From positions 33,304-97,303 of the forward strand of contig NZ_JACKSH010000190.1 in NCBI RefSeq assembly GCF_025821625.1: 64,000 nucleotides of DNA. Reading direction: 5' to 3'. Below are positions 49,313 to 57,645 of the stretch, one piece after another. The stretch is from Mycolicibacterium pyrenivorans (GTDB taxonomy: Bacteria > Actinomycetota > Actinomycetes > Mycobacteriales > Mycobacteriaceae). A program made the position numbers and the translations under genes. The notes beneath the pieces were generated by a model. That model had not been told where the DNA came from. It made no database searches and was given only the letters and a program-made list of their open reading frames with translations. The first letter of the stretch is position 1, and the number at the start of each line of letters is the position of its first letter.

Positions 49313-49885
49313 ATGATCGATCTGGGAGAGTCGTGTCGCCGCACGACCGAGGTGCTGACCAACGTCACCGACGACCAACTCGACGCGGCCACGCCGTGCG
49401 CCGACATGTCCCTGCGCGAACTGGTCGCGCATGTCGGGGGCTTGGCGGAGGCATTCGCCGCAGCGGCCCGCAAGGATCTGGGACCGCTGACCGACACGCC
49501 GCCCGAGGAGGGCGGTGGTCTGGAGCCGGACTGGCGCACCGCATACCCTGCCGGTCTCGCGGCGTTGGCGCAGGCGTGGCGGCAACCTGACGCCTGGACC
49601 GGCATGACTCGAGTCGGCGGCATCGATCTGCCGGGCGAGGTGGCCGGCTCGGTGGCGCTGGCGGAGGTGGTCATCCACGGCTGGGACGTCGCCCGGACGA
49701 CCGATCAGCCCTACGACGTCGACCCGACCACCGCCGAGGCTTGCCTGACCCATCTCGCGCAGTTCGACGCATCGGGCACCGAGGGCTTGTTCGGACCGGC
49801 GGTCGCCGTCCCGGACGACGCACCTGCCATCGATCGCATCATCGGGATGAGCGGGCGTGACCCGCGCTGGACCGGCAGCAGCTGA
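49313..49885 (+). CDS. TIGR03086 / mycothiol-dependent maleylpyruvate-isomerase-type DinB-fold protein
   Basis: The 190-residue four-helix protein has ATPCADMSLRELVAHVGGL and VVIHGWDVARTTDQPYDVD. The histidines in these segments (HVGG and HGWD) are the usual metal ligands of the DinB/MDMPI superfamily. It may act as a mycothiol-dependent transferase. No specific substrate can be named. Confidence 0.82.
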   Translation: MIDLGESCRRTTEVLTNVTDDQLDAATPCADMSLRELVAHVGGLAEAFAAAARKDLGPLTDTPPEEGGGLEPDWRTAYPAGLAALAQAWRQPDAWTGMTRVGGIDLPGEVAGSVALAEVVIHGWDVARTTDQPYDVDPTTAEACLTHLAQFDASGTEGLFGPAVAVPDDAPAIDRIIGMSGRDPRWTGSS

Positions 49886-49887
49886 GC

Positions 49888-51534
49888 TCAGCCGGGTTGA
49901 CTGCTCACGTGCGTGCGGGCGTGTTCGATCGCCTCCTCGAGGGTGTCCACGAGATGGTGTTCGTGACGCAGTGATTCGAAGACACCGACGTTGGCCAGCA
50001 GCGCGGTGTGTTCGGGTCGGACACCTTTGATGATGACCGTGATGCCCCGGCCCTCGAGCTCGGCGCAGATCTGGGCGAGGGTGTTGGCGCCGGTGGCGTC
50101 GAGCATGCCCATCTGTGACATCCGGATGATCACCACCGACGTCCGGTGATGTTCGGCGTCCACGATTGCAGTCGAGATCCGTTCGGCCACACCGAAGAAC
50201 ATGGCGCCGTCCAGGCGGAGCAGGGCGATCTCCTCGTCCCCGGGACGTTGCGGCCCCGGTAACTCCTCGCGAACCACACTGCTGCGCCGGGCGACACTGC
50301 GCAACGCGAAGAACGCGGCGACGAGGATGCCGATCTCGACGGCCTCGATCAGGTCGAAGCACACCGTGACGACAGCGGTCAGGACGAACGTCAACGCGTC
50401 AGAACGTGTGGAGCGCAGGATCTTGCGGATGGTGGAGCCGGCGATCATCCGGAACGAGGTCACCATCAGCACGCCCGCCAGCGCGGCGAGCGGGATGGCC
50501 GCCACGGGCCCGGTCGCCAGATAGACGACACCCAGCAGGACCGCCGAGTGCACGATCGCCGACAGTCGGGTGCGGGCGCCGGATCTGACGTTGACCGCGG
50601 TGCGGGCTATCGCGCCGGTGGCGGGCATCCCGCCGAACACCCCCGACGCGACGGACGCAAGCCCCTGACCCACAAGCTCGCGGTCGGGGTCGTATGGGCC
50701 GGTGGGCGCCATCGTCGCCGCCACCCGCGCCGACAACAGGGACTCGATCGCGGCCAGCGCAGCGATGGCCAGGGCGGCGCCGATAAGGTCGCTCAGCGCG
50801 CCGACGTCGGCGTGCGGAAGAACCGGGGCAGGCAGGTGCGACGGCAGCTCGCCGATGGCGGCGACCGGGATGCCGAGGGTGACGACGAGGACCGTGGCCG
50901 CAATGACCGCGGTCAGCGATTCCGGGATGCTGCGGTGCACGCGCGGCAGGACGATCATCAGCAGCGCGACGAATGCCACCACGGCAAGGGTTTTCGCGGC
51001 CTGGCTCCAGTCGGCGGTGGTGACGATCCGCCAGGCTGCGGTCAGGGTGCGCTCGCCGGCCGGGCTGGTGGTCCCGAGGGCTGCGGGGACCTGCTGGAGG
51101 AAGATGATGGCGGCGATGCCGAGGGTGAAGCCCTCGATCACGGGCCACGGGATGAACGTGACGGCGCGGCCCAACCCGGTGACACCGGCGGCCAGCACGA
51201 TGAGGCCGGCCAGCACGGTGACGAGGGCCATACTGCCGAGCCCGTGTTGCATCACGATCGGCGCCAGTACGACGGCCATGGCACCCGTCGGGCCAGACAC
51301 CTGGACGTGGGAGCCACCGAACACCGCGGCGACGAGTCCGGCGATCACCGCGGTGATGAGTCCGGCGGCTGCGCCGACCCCGGAGCTGATGCCGAATGCC
51401 AGCGCAAGAGGGAGCGCGACGACGCCGACGGTGACGCCGGCCAGCACGTCGCGACGCCACGATCGGGGCAACTCCGAGTAGTCGCGGCGGCTGGGTAACA
51501 GGCGGGCCAGGTTACCTGCCGCAGTGGCGATCAT
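49888..51534 (-). CDS. SulP-family anion transporter with STAS domain
   Basis: The 548-residue protein has about 11-12 membrane segments with the SulP signature regions (LPLALAFGISSGVGAAAGLITA; GGSHVQVSGPTGAM). A cytosolic STAS domain (about residues 430-540, LRLDGAMFFGVAERI, RMSQMGMLDATGANTL) follows. It transports sulfate, bicarbonate or another anion; which one is unknown. ATG 51534 overlaps the ArsR gene by 4 bases, so the two are coupled. Confidence 0.9.
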   Translation of the reverse strand: MIATAAGNLARLLPSRRDYSELPRSWRRDVLAGVTVGVVALPLALAFGISSGVGAAAGLITAVIAGLVAAVFGGSHVQVSGPTGAMAVVLAPIVMQHGLGSMALVTVLAGLIVLAAGVTGLGRAVTFIPWPVIEGFTLGIAAIIFLQQVPAALGTTSPAGERTLTAAWRIVTTADWSQAAKTLAVVAFVALLMIVLPRVHRSIPESLTAVIAATVLVVTLGIPVAAIGELPSHLPAPVLPHADVGALSDLIGAALAIAALAAIESLLSARVAATMAPTGPYDPDRELVGQGLASVASGVFGGMPATGAIARTAVNVRSGARTRLSAIVHSAVLLGVVYLATGPVAAIPLAALAGVLMVTSFRMIAGSTIRKILRSTRSDALTFVLTAVVTVCFDLIEAVEIGILVAAFFALRSVARRSSVVREELPGPQRPGDEEIALLRLDGAMFFGVAERISTAIVDAEHHRTSVVIIRMSQMGMLDATGANTLAQICAELEGRGITVIIKGVRPEHTALLANVGVFESLRHEHHLVDTLEEAIEHARTHVSSQPG

Positions 51535-51905
51535 CGGGGCTCCACCGGCGGCAGAGCCTCGATGGCCTTGAGCTGATCACGTTGTGCGCCAAGGGTATCG
51601 GCTAGGAATGTGCGGGCGATGACGAGCAGCTCGGAGATCTTGGGGTGGGCCAGTTGGTAGAGAACCGCGTTTCCGACTCGACGGCCGGTCACGACGTGGT
51701 GACGCTTGAGCACGGCGAGGTGTTGGGAGAGCAGGGTGGGCTCGATCGCGGTCTGGGCGAGGATCTCGCTCACCGGCGTCGGGCGGCCGCCGGCCGACAG
51801 GATCTCCAGGATGCGGATACGAGCCGGGTGGGCCAGCGCCTTGAACAGGTTGGCCTTGATCTCGTAGAGAGGCTTCTCCGGAGCGTCCGGGACGAGTTCG
51901 GGCAC
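51531..51905 (-). CDS. ArsR/SmtB-family regulator of the SulP gene
   Basis: The 124-residue winged-helix protein starts at GTG 51905 with AAGG upstream. ANLFKALAHPARIRILEIL is the classic ArsR start, TPVSEILAQTAIEPTLLSQHLAVLKRHHVV the recognition helices, and GRRVGNAVLYQL the wing. No metal-binding cysteine pair is obvious, so the effector is unclear. It overlaps the transporter by 4 bases, and an inverted repeat lies just upstream. Confidence 0.88.
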   Translation of the reverse strand: MPELVPDAPEKPLYEIKANLFKALAHPARIRILEILSAGGRPTPVSEILAQTAIEPTLLSQHLAVLKRHHVVTGRRVGNAVLYQLAHPKISELLVIARTFLADTLGAQRDQLKAIEALPPVEPR

Positions 51906-51925
51906 GAGACACCTTACGGATTGAT

Positions 51926-51947
51926 GGATTGAATGATTTCTCAATCC
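51926..51947. promoter_or_regulatory. inverted repeat GGATTGA-N8-TCAATCC, likely ArsR operator
   Basis: Perfect 7-base arms lie 20 bases before the ArsR start. A third copy, GGATTGA at 51918-51924, is a direct repeat of the left arm. The AT-rich palindrome size is usual for ArsR dimers. It lies 71 bases upstream of the divergent PHP gene. Confidence 0.6.
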
Positions 51948-52018
51948 ACTGTAGCGGCCGCCGGCTCGAAATCCCGCGGACTGTGGTGCGGTTAACGATT
52001 TTGGGCACACTGGAGGGC

Positions 52019-53023
52019 ATGGACCCGGTCACCGCGCTGCGCCAGATCGCGTACTACAAGGACCGGGCGCGGGAAGACCCCCGCCGGGTGATGGCCTACC
52101 GCAACGCCGCCGACGTCGTCGAAGCCCTCACCGACGCGCAGCGGGAGCGCCACGGCGCGGCCAACAGCTGGCAGTCGCTGCCCAAGATCGGGCCGAAGAC
52201 CGCCAAGGTCATCGCACAGGCGTGGGCGGGCGAAGAACCCGATGCGCTGACGGAGCTGAGGGAGGCCGCCACCGATCTCGGGGGCGGCGAGATTCGCGCC
52301 GCGCTGCGCGGTGACCTGCACGTCCACTCCAACTGGTCCGACGGATCGGCGCCGATCGAAGAGATGATGATGGCCGCCCGCGACCTCGGCCACGAGTACT
52401 GCGCACTGACCGATCACTCGCCACGGCTGCGGATCGCCAACGGGCTGTCGCCGGAGCGCCTACGTCACCAGCTCGACGTCATCGACGAGCTTCGCGAAAA
52501 GGTCTCTCCGATGCGGATTCTCACCGGTATCGAGGTCGACATCCTCGAGGACGGGTCCCTCGACCAGGATCCCGAGTTGCTCGAGCGGCTCGACGTCGTC
52601 GTCGCCAGCGTCCACTCCAAGCTCGCGATGGACGCCCCGGCGATGACCCGCCGGATGCTCAAGGCGATCGCCAACCCCCACACCGACGTGCTCGGCCACT
52701 GCACCGGCCGGCTCGTCACCGGCGGCCGCGGAGAGCGGCCGGAGTCGAAATTCGACGCCGAGACGGTCTTCACCGCCTGCCGGGACAGCGGCACCGCCGT
52801 GGAGATCAACTCCCGGCCGGAACGACGCGATCCACCGACACGGCTGCTCACCCTCGCGATGGACATCGGATGTGTGTTCTCCATCGACACCGACTCCCAC
52901 GCACCGGGCCAGCTGGAGTTCCTCGGCTACGGCGCCCAGCGGGCGGTGGACAGCGGGCTGGCCGCCGACCGGATCGTCAACACCTGGCCCGCCGACAAGC
53001 TGCTCGAATGGGCATCGTCCTGA
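52019..53023 (+). CDS. PHP-domain phosphoesterase with helix-hairpin-helix (PolX-C-terminal-like, Rv3856c-like)
   Basis: The 334-residue protein starts at ATG 52019 (MDPVTALRQIAYYK). The N-terminal helix-hairpin-helix LPKIGPKTAKVIAQAW is followed by a PHP domain with metal motifs DLHVHSNWSDG, ALTDHSPRL, GIEVDIL, VVASVHSKL, DVLGHCTGR and DTDSHAPGQ. This is the C-terminal half of PolX polymerases without the polymerase. It is probably a DNA or nucleotide phosphoesterase. Size and position equal Rv3856c. Confidence 0.85.
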   Translation: MDPVTALRQIAYYKDRAREDPRRVMAYRNAADVVEALTDAQRERHGAANSWQSLPKIGPKTAKVIAQAWAGEEPDALTELREAATDLGGGEIRAALRGDLHVHSNWSDGSAPIEEMMMAARDLGHEYCALTDHSPRLRIANGLSPERLRHQLDVIDELREKVSPMRILTGIEVDILEDGSLDQDPELLERLDVVVASVHSKLAMDAPAMTRRMLKAIANPHTDVLGHCTGRLVTGGRGERPESKFDAETVFTACRDSGTAVEINSRPERRDPPTRLLTLAMDIGCVFSIDTDSHAPGQLEFLGYGAQRAVDSGLAADRIVNTWPADKLLEWASS

Positions 53024-53024
53024 A

Positions 53025-54254
53025 TCAGTCGGGCAGCATGGGCATCTCCAAACCGGGATCGCGACCGACGAGCACCCCGCGGGTCACGGCGGAATTGCCG
53101 TAGCGTCCCCGCACCTGGTCGATCGCGGCGTCGACGCTCGTCATGTCGACAGCTTCGGCAAACGGAAGCTCCAACTGCTGGGCACCGTCGCGGTCGATGT
53201 TGCCCACCGCGAACCCGACCAGCGTCAGGCCGCGTTCGGCGATCAGCGGGCCGGCGGCAGCGACCAGAGCACGAGCCGCCCCCAGGATGACATCGGTCGA
53301 CGCGGTCGCCCGCGGCATCGTGTGGGAACGCGTGGCCCGTCCGAAGTCGTCGAACCGCAACCTCAGCACCACGGTGCGCCCGGTCCGCGCCGCCTTGCGC
53401 ATTCGTCGGGTGATCCGGTCGACCAGGTTGACGACGACGGCGTCGACCTCGGCGGCCGACATCTTATTGCCCGCCCGGCCGAGCGCCCGCTGCGCGCCGA
53501 CCGACCGGCGTCGGCGCCCCGTCACCACCCGCCGACGGTCGATGTTGCGCGACAAGGCGAACAACTGACGACCCATCGCGCCACCGACCATCGAACACAG
53601 CATCGACTCACTGAGTTCGGCGACGTCGGCGACGGTCTCGATGCCGTGGGCGCGGAGTTTGTCCGCGGTCTTCTCCCCGACGCCCCACAGCCGCCGCACG
53701 GGAAGCGGGTGCAGGAACGCCAGTTCGCGGTCCGGAGGCACCAGCAGCAAGCCGTCCGGCTTGGCCCCCTGGCTGGCCACCTTCGCGAGGAACTTGGTGC
53801 GGGCGATGCCGACGGTGATCGGCAGCCCGACGCGCTCCTTCACCTGTTCCCGCAGCCGGGCACCGATCTGCACCGGGGTGCCCGACACCCGGCGCAGTCC
53901 GGAGACGTCGAGGAAGGCCTCGTCGACGGACAGCGGTTCGACGAGGGGGGTGGTGTCGTGGAACACCTCGAACACCGCGGTGCTGGCCTGGGAGTACGCC
54001 GCCATCCGTGGCGGGACGACCACGGCGTGCGGGCACAGCGCCCGTGCCTGGCGCCCGCCCATCGCGGTGCGCACCCCGTAGGCCTTCGCCTCGTAACTGG
54101 CGGCCAACACCACGCCGCCGCCGACGATCACCGGCAGGCCGCGCAGCGCTGGGTCGTCCCGCTGCTCGACCGAGGCGTAGAACGAGTCGAGGTCGGCATG
54201 CAGGATGGCCGCCGACCGCGCCGTCGATCGGGCAGAGGCATCGGACACGAACAT
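53025..54254 (-). CDS. dinB: DNA polymerase IV (DinB family)
   Basis: The 409-residue Y-family polymerase starts at ATG 54254, or GTG 54248 two codons later. Active-site segments: ILHADLDSFYASVEQ, YGVRTAMGG and EPLSVDEAFLDVSG. The helix-hairpin-helix is VRRLWGVGEKTADKLRAHG. The C-terminal QLELPF is a beta-clamp-binding motif, as in the clamp-binding mycobacterial DinB. It performs translesion synthesis. A consensus SOS box overlaps the start codon. Confidence 0.92.
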   Translation of the reverse strand: MFVSDASARSTARSAAILHADLDSFYASVEQRDDPALRGLPVIVGGGVVLAASYEAKAYGVRTAMGGRQARALCPHAVVVPPRMAAYSQASTAVFEVFHDTTPLVEPLSVDEAFLDVSGLRRVSGTPVQIGARLREQVKERVGLPITVGIARTKFLAKVASQGAKPDGLLLVPPDRELAFLHPLPVRRLWGVGEKTADKLRAHGIETVADVAELSESMLCSMVGGAMGRQLFALSRNIDRRRVVTGRRRRSVGAQRALGRAGNKMSAAEVDAVVVNLVDRITRRMRKAARTGRTVVLRLRFDDFGRATRSHTMPRATASTDVILGAARALVAAAGPLIAERGLTLVGFAVGNIDRDGAQQLELPFAEAVDMTSVDAAIDQVRGRYGNSAVTRGVLVGRDPGLEMPMLPD

Positions 54255-54261
54255 ATGTTCG
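54248..54261. promoter_or_regulatory. LexA (SOS) box CGAACATATGTTCG at the dinB start
   Basis: The perfect palindrome fits the mycobacterial SOS pattern CGAAC-N4-GTTCG. It contains ATG 54254, so LexA would block transcription at the initiation region. The mRNA is therefore probably leaderless or starts at GTG 54248. Confidence 0.7.
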
Positions 54262-54278
54262 CATCGACGACCGACAGG

Positions 54279-54920
54279 TCAGCCCGGATCGCCGTAGATG
54301 CTGGCCATCCAGATGTGGCACAGGTTGTCGAGTACGCGATCATCGGGGAGTGCGGGCTGATGCCCGGCGAACGACGCCGTCATCACAGCCTCGTTCAGCA
54401 GGTTCAACGACGTGGACAACTCGACCGCAGGCAGCGTCACCGGCGCGGCGCCGTCGGCCCGTTCGGCCTCGATGACCGCGGCGATGTGATCGATCCAGCG
54501 CTGCATCGACGTCGCCCACACGGCTCGGGCCTCGGAGTTGGCGGACTTGACCGCGACCGTCGCGGCGCAGACCGCGCGATGGGCGCCGAAAGTCTGGAAG
54601 AACGCGTTGATGCCGTGGCGCCAGATGCCGCGGCGGTCGGCGGGCCGACTCTCGATGAGACCCTGCAGTGCGGCGTCGGCCTCGCCGATCACCCGCTTGA
54701 GCAGGGTCAGCAGCACCGCGTCCTTGGACGAGAAATAGAAGTAGAACGTCGGCCGCGAGATGCCGGCACCCTTGGCCAGGTCGTCGACGGAGATCTCGGC
54801 GAGCGACCTGTCTTCGAGGAGGCGCTCGGCGGTCTCCAGGATCGCCAGCTCACGGTCGTCACCGGACGGGCGTGCGGTGCGCCTGGCCCGTCCGGGGCGG
54901 GCGGTGCTGGCAGCCGTCAT
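54279..54920 (-). CDS. ethR: TetR-family repressor EthR
   Basis: The 213-residue protein is close to M. tuberculosis EthR, which represses ethA. Shared segments are RTARPSGDDRELAILETAE, ISVDDLAKGAGISRPTFYFYF (HTH) and the C-terminal LCHIWMASIYGDPG. The ligand pocket half includes WRHGINAFFQTFGAH. It is divergent from ethA, as in M. tuberculosis. Confidence 0.94.
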   Translation of the reverse strand: MTAASTARPGRARRTARPSGDDRELAILETAERLLEDRSLAEISVDDLAKGAGISRPTFYFYFSSKDAVLLTLLKRVIGEADAALQGLIESRPADRRGIWRHGINAFFQTFGAHRAVCAATVAVKSANSEARAVWATSMQRWIDHIAAVIEAERADGAAPVTLPAVELSTSLNLLNEAVMTASFAGHQPALPDDRVLDNLCHIWMASIYGDPG

Positions 54921-55022
54921 GACAGTGACGATTCGGCAGGGATCACAACGGCGACTTTACAGTATGTCGAATTTCTCAACAGGGTGTTGACTCGTTCGAC
55001 ACTGCGTTGATAGCTTGACACC
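54921..55022. promoter_or_regulatory. ethR-ethA intergenic operator region
   Basis: The 102-base divergent interval has repeated TGTCGA / TTGA / TCGACA half-sites (TTGACTCGTTCGACACTGCG then TTGATAGCTTGACA), similar in arrangement to the long EthR operator of M. tuberculosis. EthR probably binds here as several dimers. Confidence 0.6.
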
Positions 55023-56507
55023 ATGACCGAATTTGTCGACGTAGTCATCGTGGGAGCCGGCATCTCCGGCATCAGCGCCGCCTGGCATCTGCAGGACCGC
55101 TGCCCCGGCAAGAGCTATGTGATCCTGGAACGCCGTGACAACCTCGGCGGCACCTGGGATCTGTTCAAGTACCCCGGCATCCGCTCGGACTCCGACATGT
55201 TCACCCTCGGTTTCCGGTTCAAGCCGTGGACCTCGGAGAAGGCGATCGCCGACGGGCCGGACATCATGGCCTACCTGAAGGAGACGGTCGCCGAGTACGG
55301 CATCGACAAGCACATCCGCTACGGCCAGAACGTCGAGGGTGCCAACTGGTCCGACGACGACAACCGCTGGACGGTGAGCGTCGAACGCGACGGCGAGCAG
55401 GTGGAGATCTCCGCCAGATACCTGATGGCCTGCAGCGGCTACTACAACTACGAGCAGGGGTTCTCGCCCGAGTTCGCGGGCGCGGAGGACTTCGAGGGCA
55501 CCATCGTGCATCCGCAGCACTGGCCCGAGGACCTGGACTACGCGGGCAAGCGCATCGTGGTGATCGGCAGCGGGGCCACGGCCGTCACTCTCATTCCGGC
55601 ACTTGCCAGTTCGGGTGCGGGCCACGTGACGATGCTGCAGCGGTCGCCGACGTTCATCGCCGCTCTGCCCGACATCGACCCGTTCACCGTGCAGACCAAC
55701 AAGCGTCTTCCCGAGAAGGCCGCCTATGTCCTGAACCGGTGGAAGAGCATCGTCGCGCAGTCCAGCCAGTATCAGATCGCGCGCCGTTTTCCGGAGTTCT
55801 TCCGCAAGCAGCTGCTCACGATGGCCCGCCGCCGGCTGCCTGAGGGCTACGACGTGAACAAGCACTTCAACCCGAGCTACAACCCGTGGGACCAGCGAGT
55901 GTGCCTGGCGCCCAACGGAGATCTGTTCAAGACCATCCGTGCGGGCAAGGCCGACGTCGTCACCGACACCATCGAGCGGTTCACCAAGACCGGGATCAAG
56001 CTGAGCTCCGGTCAGGAGCTCGACGCCGACATCATCATCACCGCAACGGGTCTGAACCTCCAGCTGTTCGGCGGGGCCGCGATCTCCCGCAACGGCGAGG
56101 CGATCGAACTCAACGACACCATGGCCTACAAGGGCATGATGCTGACCCACATGCCGAACATGGCGTTCACGATCGGCTACACCAACGCGTCGTGGACGCT
56201 GAAGGCGGACCTGGTGTCCGAGTTCTTCTGCCGGGTGATCAACTACATGGACGACAACGGTTACGACACCGTCGAGCCGAGGCACCCGGGCAACAGTGTC
56301 GAGGAACGGCCGCTGATGGACTTCACGCCCGGCTATGTGTTGCGGGCGCTGGACTACCTGCCCAAGCAAGGCTCGCGCGCACCGTGGCGGCTCAAGCAGA
56401 ACTACCTGGTCGACCTGCAGCTGATCCGTCGCGGCAAGGTCGACGACGCGGCGCTGGCCTTCTCCAGACACCGTGTGCCGGTGGCCACTTCGGCCCAGTC
56501 GGCCTGA
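55023..56507 (+). CDS. ethA: Baeyer-Villiger monooxygenase EthA
   Basis: The 494-residue FAD/NADPH enzyme has the FAD motif VGAGISGISAAWHL (from about residue 10), the BVMO fingerprint FEGTIVHPQHWP (157-168) and the NADPH motif IGSGATAVTLIP (181-192). The M. tuberculosis enzyme (489 residues) oxidises ketones and activates ethionamide. It is divergent from ethR. Confidence 0.94.
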   Translation: MTEFVDVVIVGAGISGISAAWHLQDRCPGKSYVILERRDNLGGTWDLFKYPGIRSDSDMFTLGFRFKPWTSEKAIADGPDIMAYLKETVAEYGIDKHIRYGQNVEGANWSDDDNRWTVSVERDGEQVEISARYLMACSGYYNYEQGFSPEFAGAEDFEGTIVHPQHWPEDLDYAGKRIVVIGSGATAVTLIPALASSGAGHVTMLQRSPTFIAALPDIDPFTVQTNKRLPEKAAYVLNRWKSIVAQSSQYQIARRFPEFFRKQLLTMARRRLPEGYDVNKHFNPSYNPWDQRVCLAPNGDLFKTIRAGKADVVTDTIERFTKTGIKLSSGQELDADIIITATGLNLQLFGGAAISRNGEAIELNDTMAYKGMMLTHMPNMAFTIGYTNASWTLKADLVSEFFCRVINYMDDNGYDTVEPRHPGNSVEERPLMDFTPGYVLRALDYLPKQGSRAPWRLKQNYLVDLQLIRRGKVDDAALAFSRHRVPVATSAQSA

Positions 56508-56520
56508 CCGGTCAGCCTGC

Positions 56521-56590
56521 GGCGACGACGACGATCAGTCGCCTTCGGCGACGACGACTATCAGTCGCCTTCGGCGACGACGACGATTCC
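56521..56590. repeat. 26-bp tandem duplication of the rraA 3' end
   Basis: Units 56521-56546 and 56547-56572 differ by one base, and a third partial unit follows at 56573. The repeats contain the last codons and stop of rraA, so an extra copy of the C-terminal coding end lies beyond the stop. Each unit holds a GTCGCC/GGCGAC stem. Confidence 0.85.
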
Positions 56591-57046
56591 GTCGTCGTCG
56601 CTGTAGGCGATGTGTCCCGGAACGAACACCACACCGCCGAACTCGACGGCGGCATCACGCACCCCCTCGCCGGTCTTGGTGCTCTTGCGCGGATTGGTCC
56701 CCAGTGCCTTGATCCCGATGTCCAGCGTCCGCAGCGTCGCCGCGTCCCGCACCGCGCCGTTGATGATCAGGCCGGACCACCCGTTGGACCGGCCCAACTC
56801 GGCGATGACGTCACCCACCAGCGCGGTGTGCACCGATCCGTCTCCGTCGATCACCAGCACACCGCCGTCGCACTGTTCGGACAGCACCGACTTGAGCAGT
56901 GCATTGTCCTCGAAGCAGCGCACCGTCGTGATCGGCCCGGCGAACTGCGTGCGGCCCCCGTACTGGACGAGTTGCAGATCGCAGCTACGAACATCGGGGC
57001 CGATGTCGTCGACGAGGTCAGCGGTGGGGCGCGGCGTCACGGTCAC
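56561..57046 (-). CDS. rraA: RraA-family regulator of ribonuclease / aldolase-like protein
   Basis: The 161-residue protein starts at GTG 57046. GDVIAELGRSNGWSGLIINGAVRDAATL is the family core, shared by RraA and HMG/CHA aldolases. It is historically misnamed MenG in mycobacteria (Rv3853). It may bind RNase E. It lies downstream of the H-NS-like gene on the same strand. Confidence 0.88.
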   Translation of the reverse strand: MTVTPRPTADLVDDIGPDVRSCDLQLVQYGGRTQFAGPITTVRCFEDNALLKSVLSEQCDGGVLVIDGDGSVHTALVGDVIAELGRSNGWSGLIINGAVRDAATLRTLDIGIKALGTNPRKSTKTGEGVRDAAVEFGGVVFVPGHIAYSDDDGIVVVAEGD

Positions 57047-57087
57047 CGCGCCATTATGACGTGATTATTGATCGCGGAGGTGGTCGG

Positions 57088-57567
57088 TCAGTCTCCGCTG
57101 CCGCGCCGGGCGATATACACCAGGGCGAGGATCGCCAGCACGCCGGTGACGAGTGCAGCGGCCAGCGGGAGCCGGGACGGATCCTGGTCATCACGCTGCG
57201 CGGGGGGCGGCCCGGAGACGGCGTTGCTGGCGGTGGCCACCGTTGACTTTGCCTGTGCTGCTGCCTCTTTGGCGGCCGACGCCAGGTTCCCGTTGGTTTC
57301 CACGAGCTGCGCGGGCGTCGATGCCGCCTCGGCAGGCATCGCTTTCGCAGGTGCTTTCTTGGCCGGTGCCTTCTTAGCGGGTGCCTTCTTGGCGGGTGCC
57401 ACTTTCTTGGCCACCGCCTTTTTCGCAGGCGCCTTCTTGGCGGCGGCTTTCTTGCCGGCCGGGGACTTCTTTGCGGCCGGGGACTTCGTCACCGGCGGCG
57501 GGACGGGCTCGCTCGCAGGGGTCGCGGCGTCGGGACCTTCGTCGGGCCGATCCGGCTGGTCTGCCAT
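57088..57567 (-). CDS. hns: H-NS-like, lysine-rich membrane-anchored protein (Rv3852-type)
   Basis: The 159-residue protein starts at ATG 57567 (MADQPDRPDEG) after AGAGGAG. The N-terminal half is a Lys/Ala/Pro repeat region (KKAPAKKAVAKK, KKAPAKKAPAKK) like histone tails. It is followed by LVETNGNLASAAKEAAAQAKSTV and a C-terminal membrane helix (LAAALVTGVLAILALVYIA). The order matches Rv3852. It probably binds DNA at the membrane. Confidence 0.82.
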   Translation of the reverse strand: MADQPDRPDEGPDAATPASEPVPPPVTKSPAAKKSPAGKKAAAKKAPAKKAVAKKVAPAKKAPAKKAPAKKAPAKAMPAEAASTPAQLVETNGNLASAAKEAAAQAKSTVATASNAVSGPPPAQRDDQDPSRLPLAAALVTGVLAILALVYIARRGSGD

Positions 57568-57645
57568 GTCGCTGCTCCTCTTGAGTGGTCTGCACTCGGC
57601 AGTGCTCCCCATCATGCCAGGTCGCAAATCGAGCGTATTTCGGTG

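Noticed and set aside
52872..55010. 712-codon plus-strand frame
   Set aside because: It runs antisense through dinB and ethR, with arginine/glutamine/histidine-rich shadow composition.
56521..56590. Short tandem repeats as a CRISPR array
   Set aside because: The repeats are contiguous without spacers and extend the rraA coding end.
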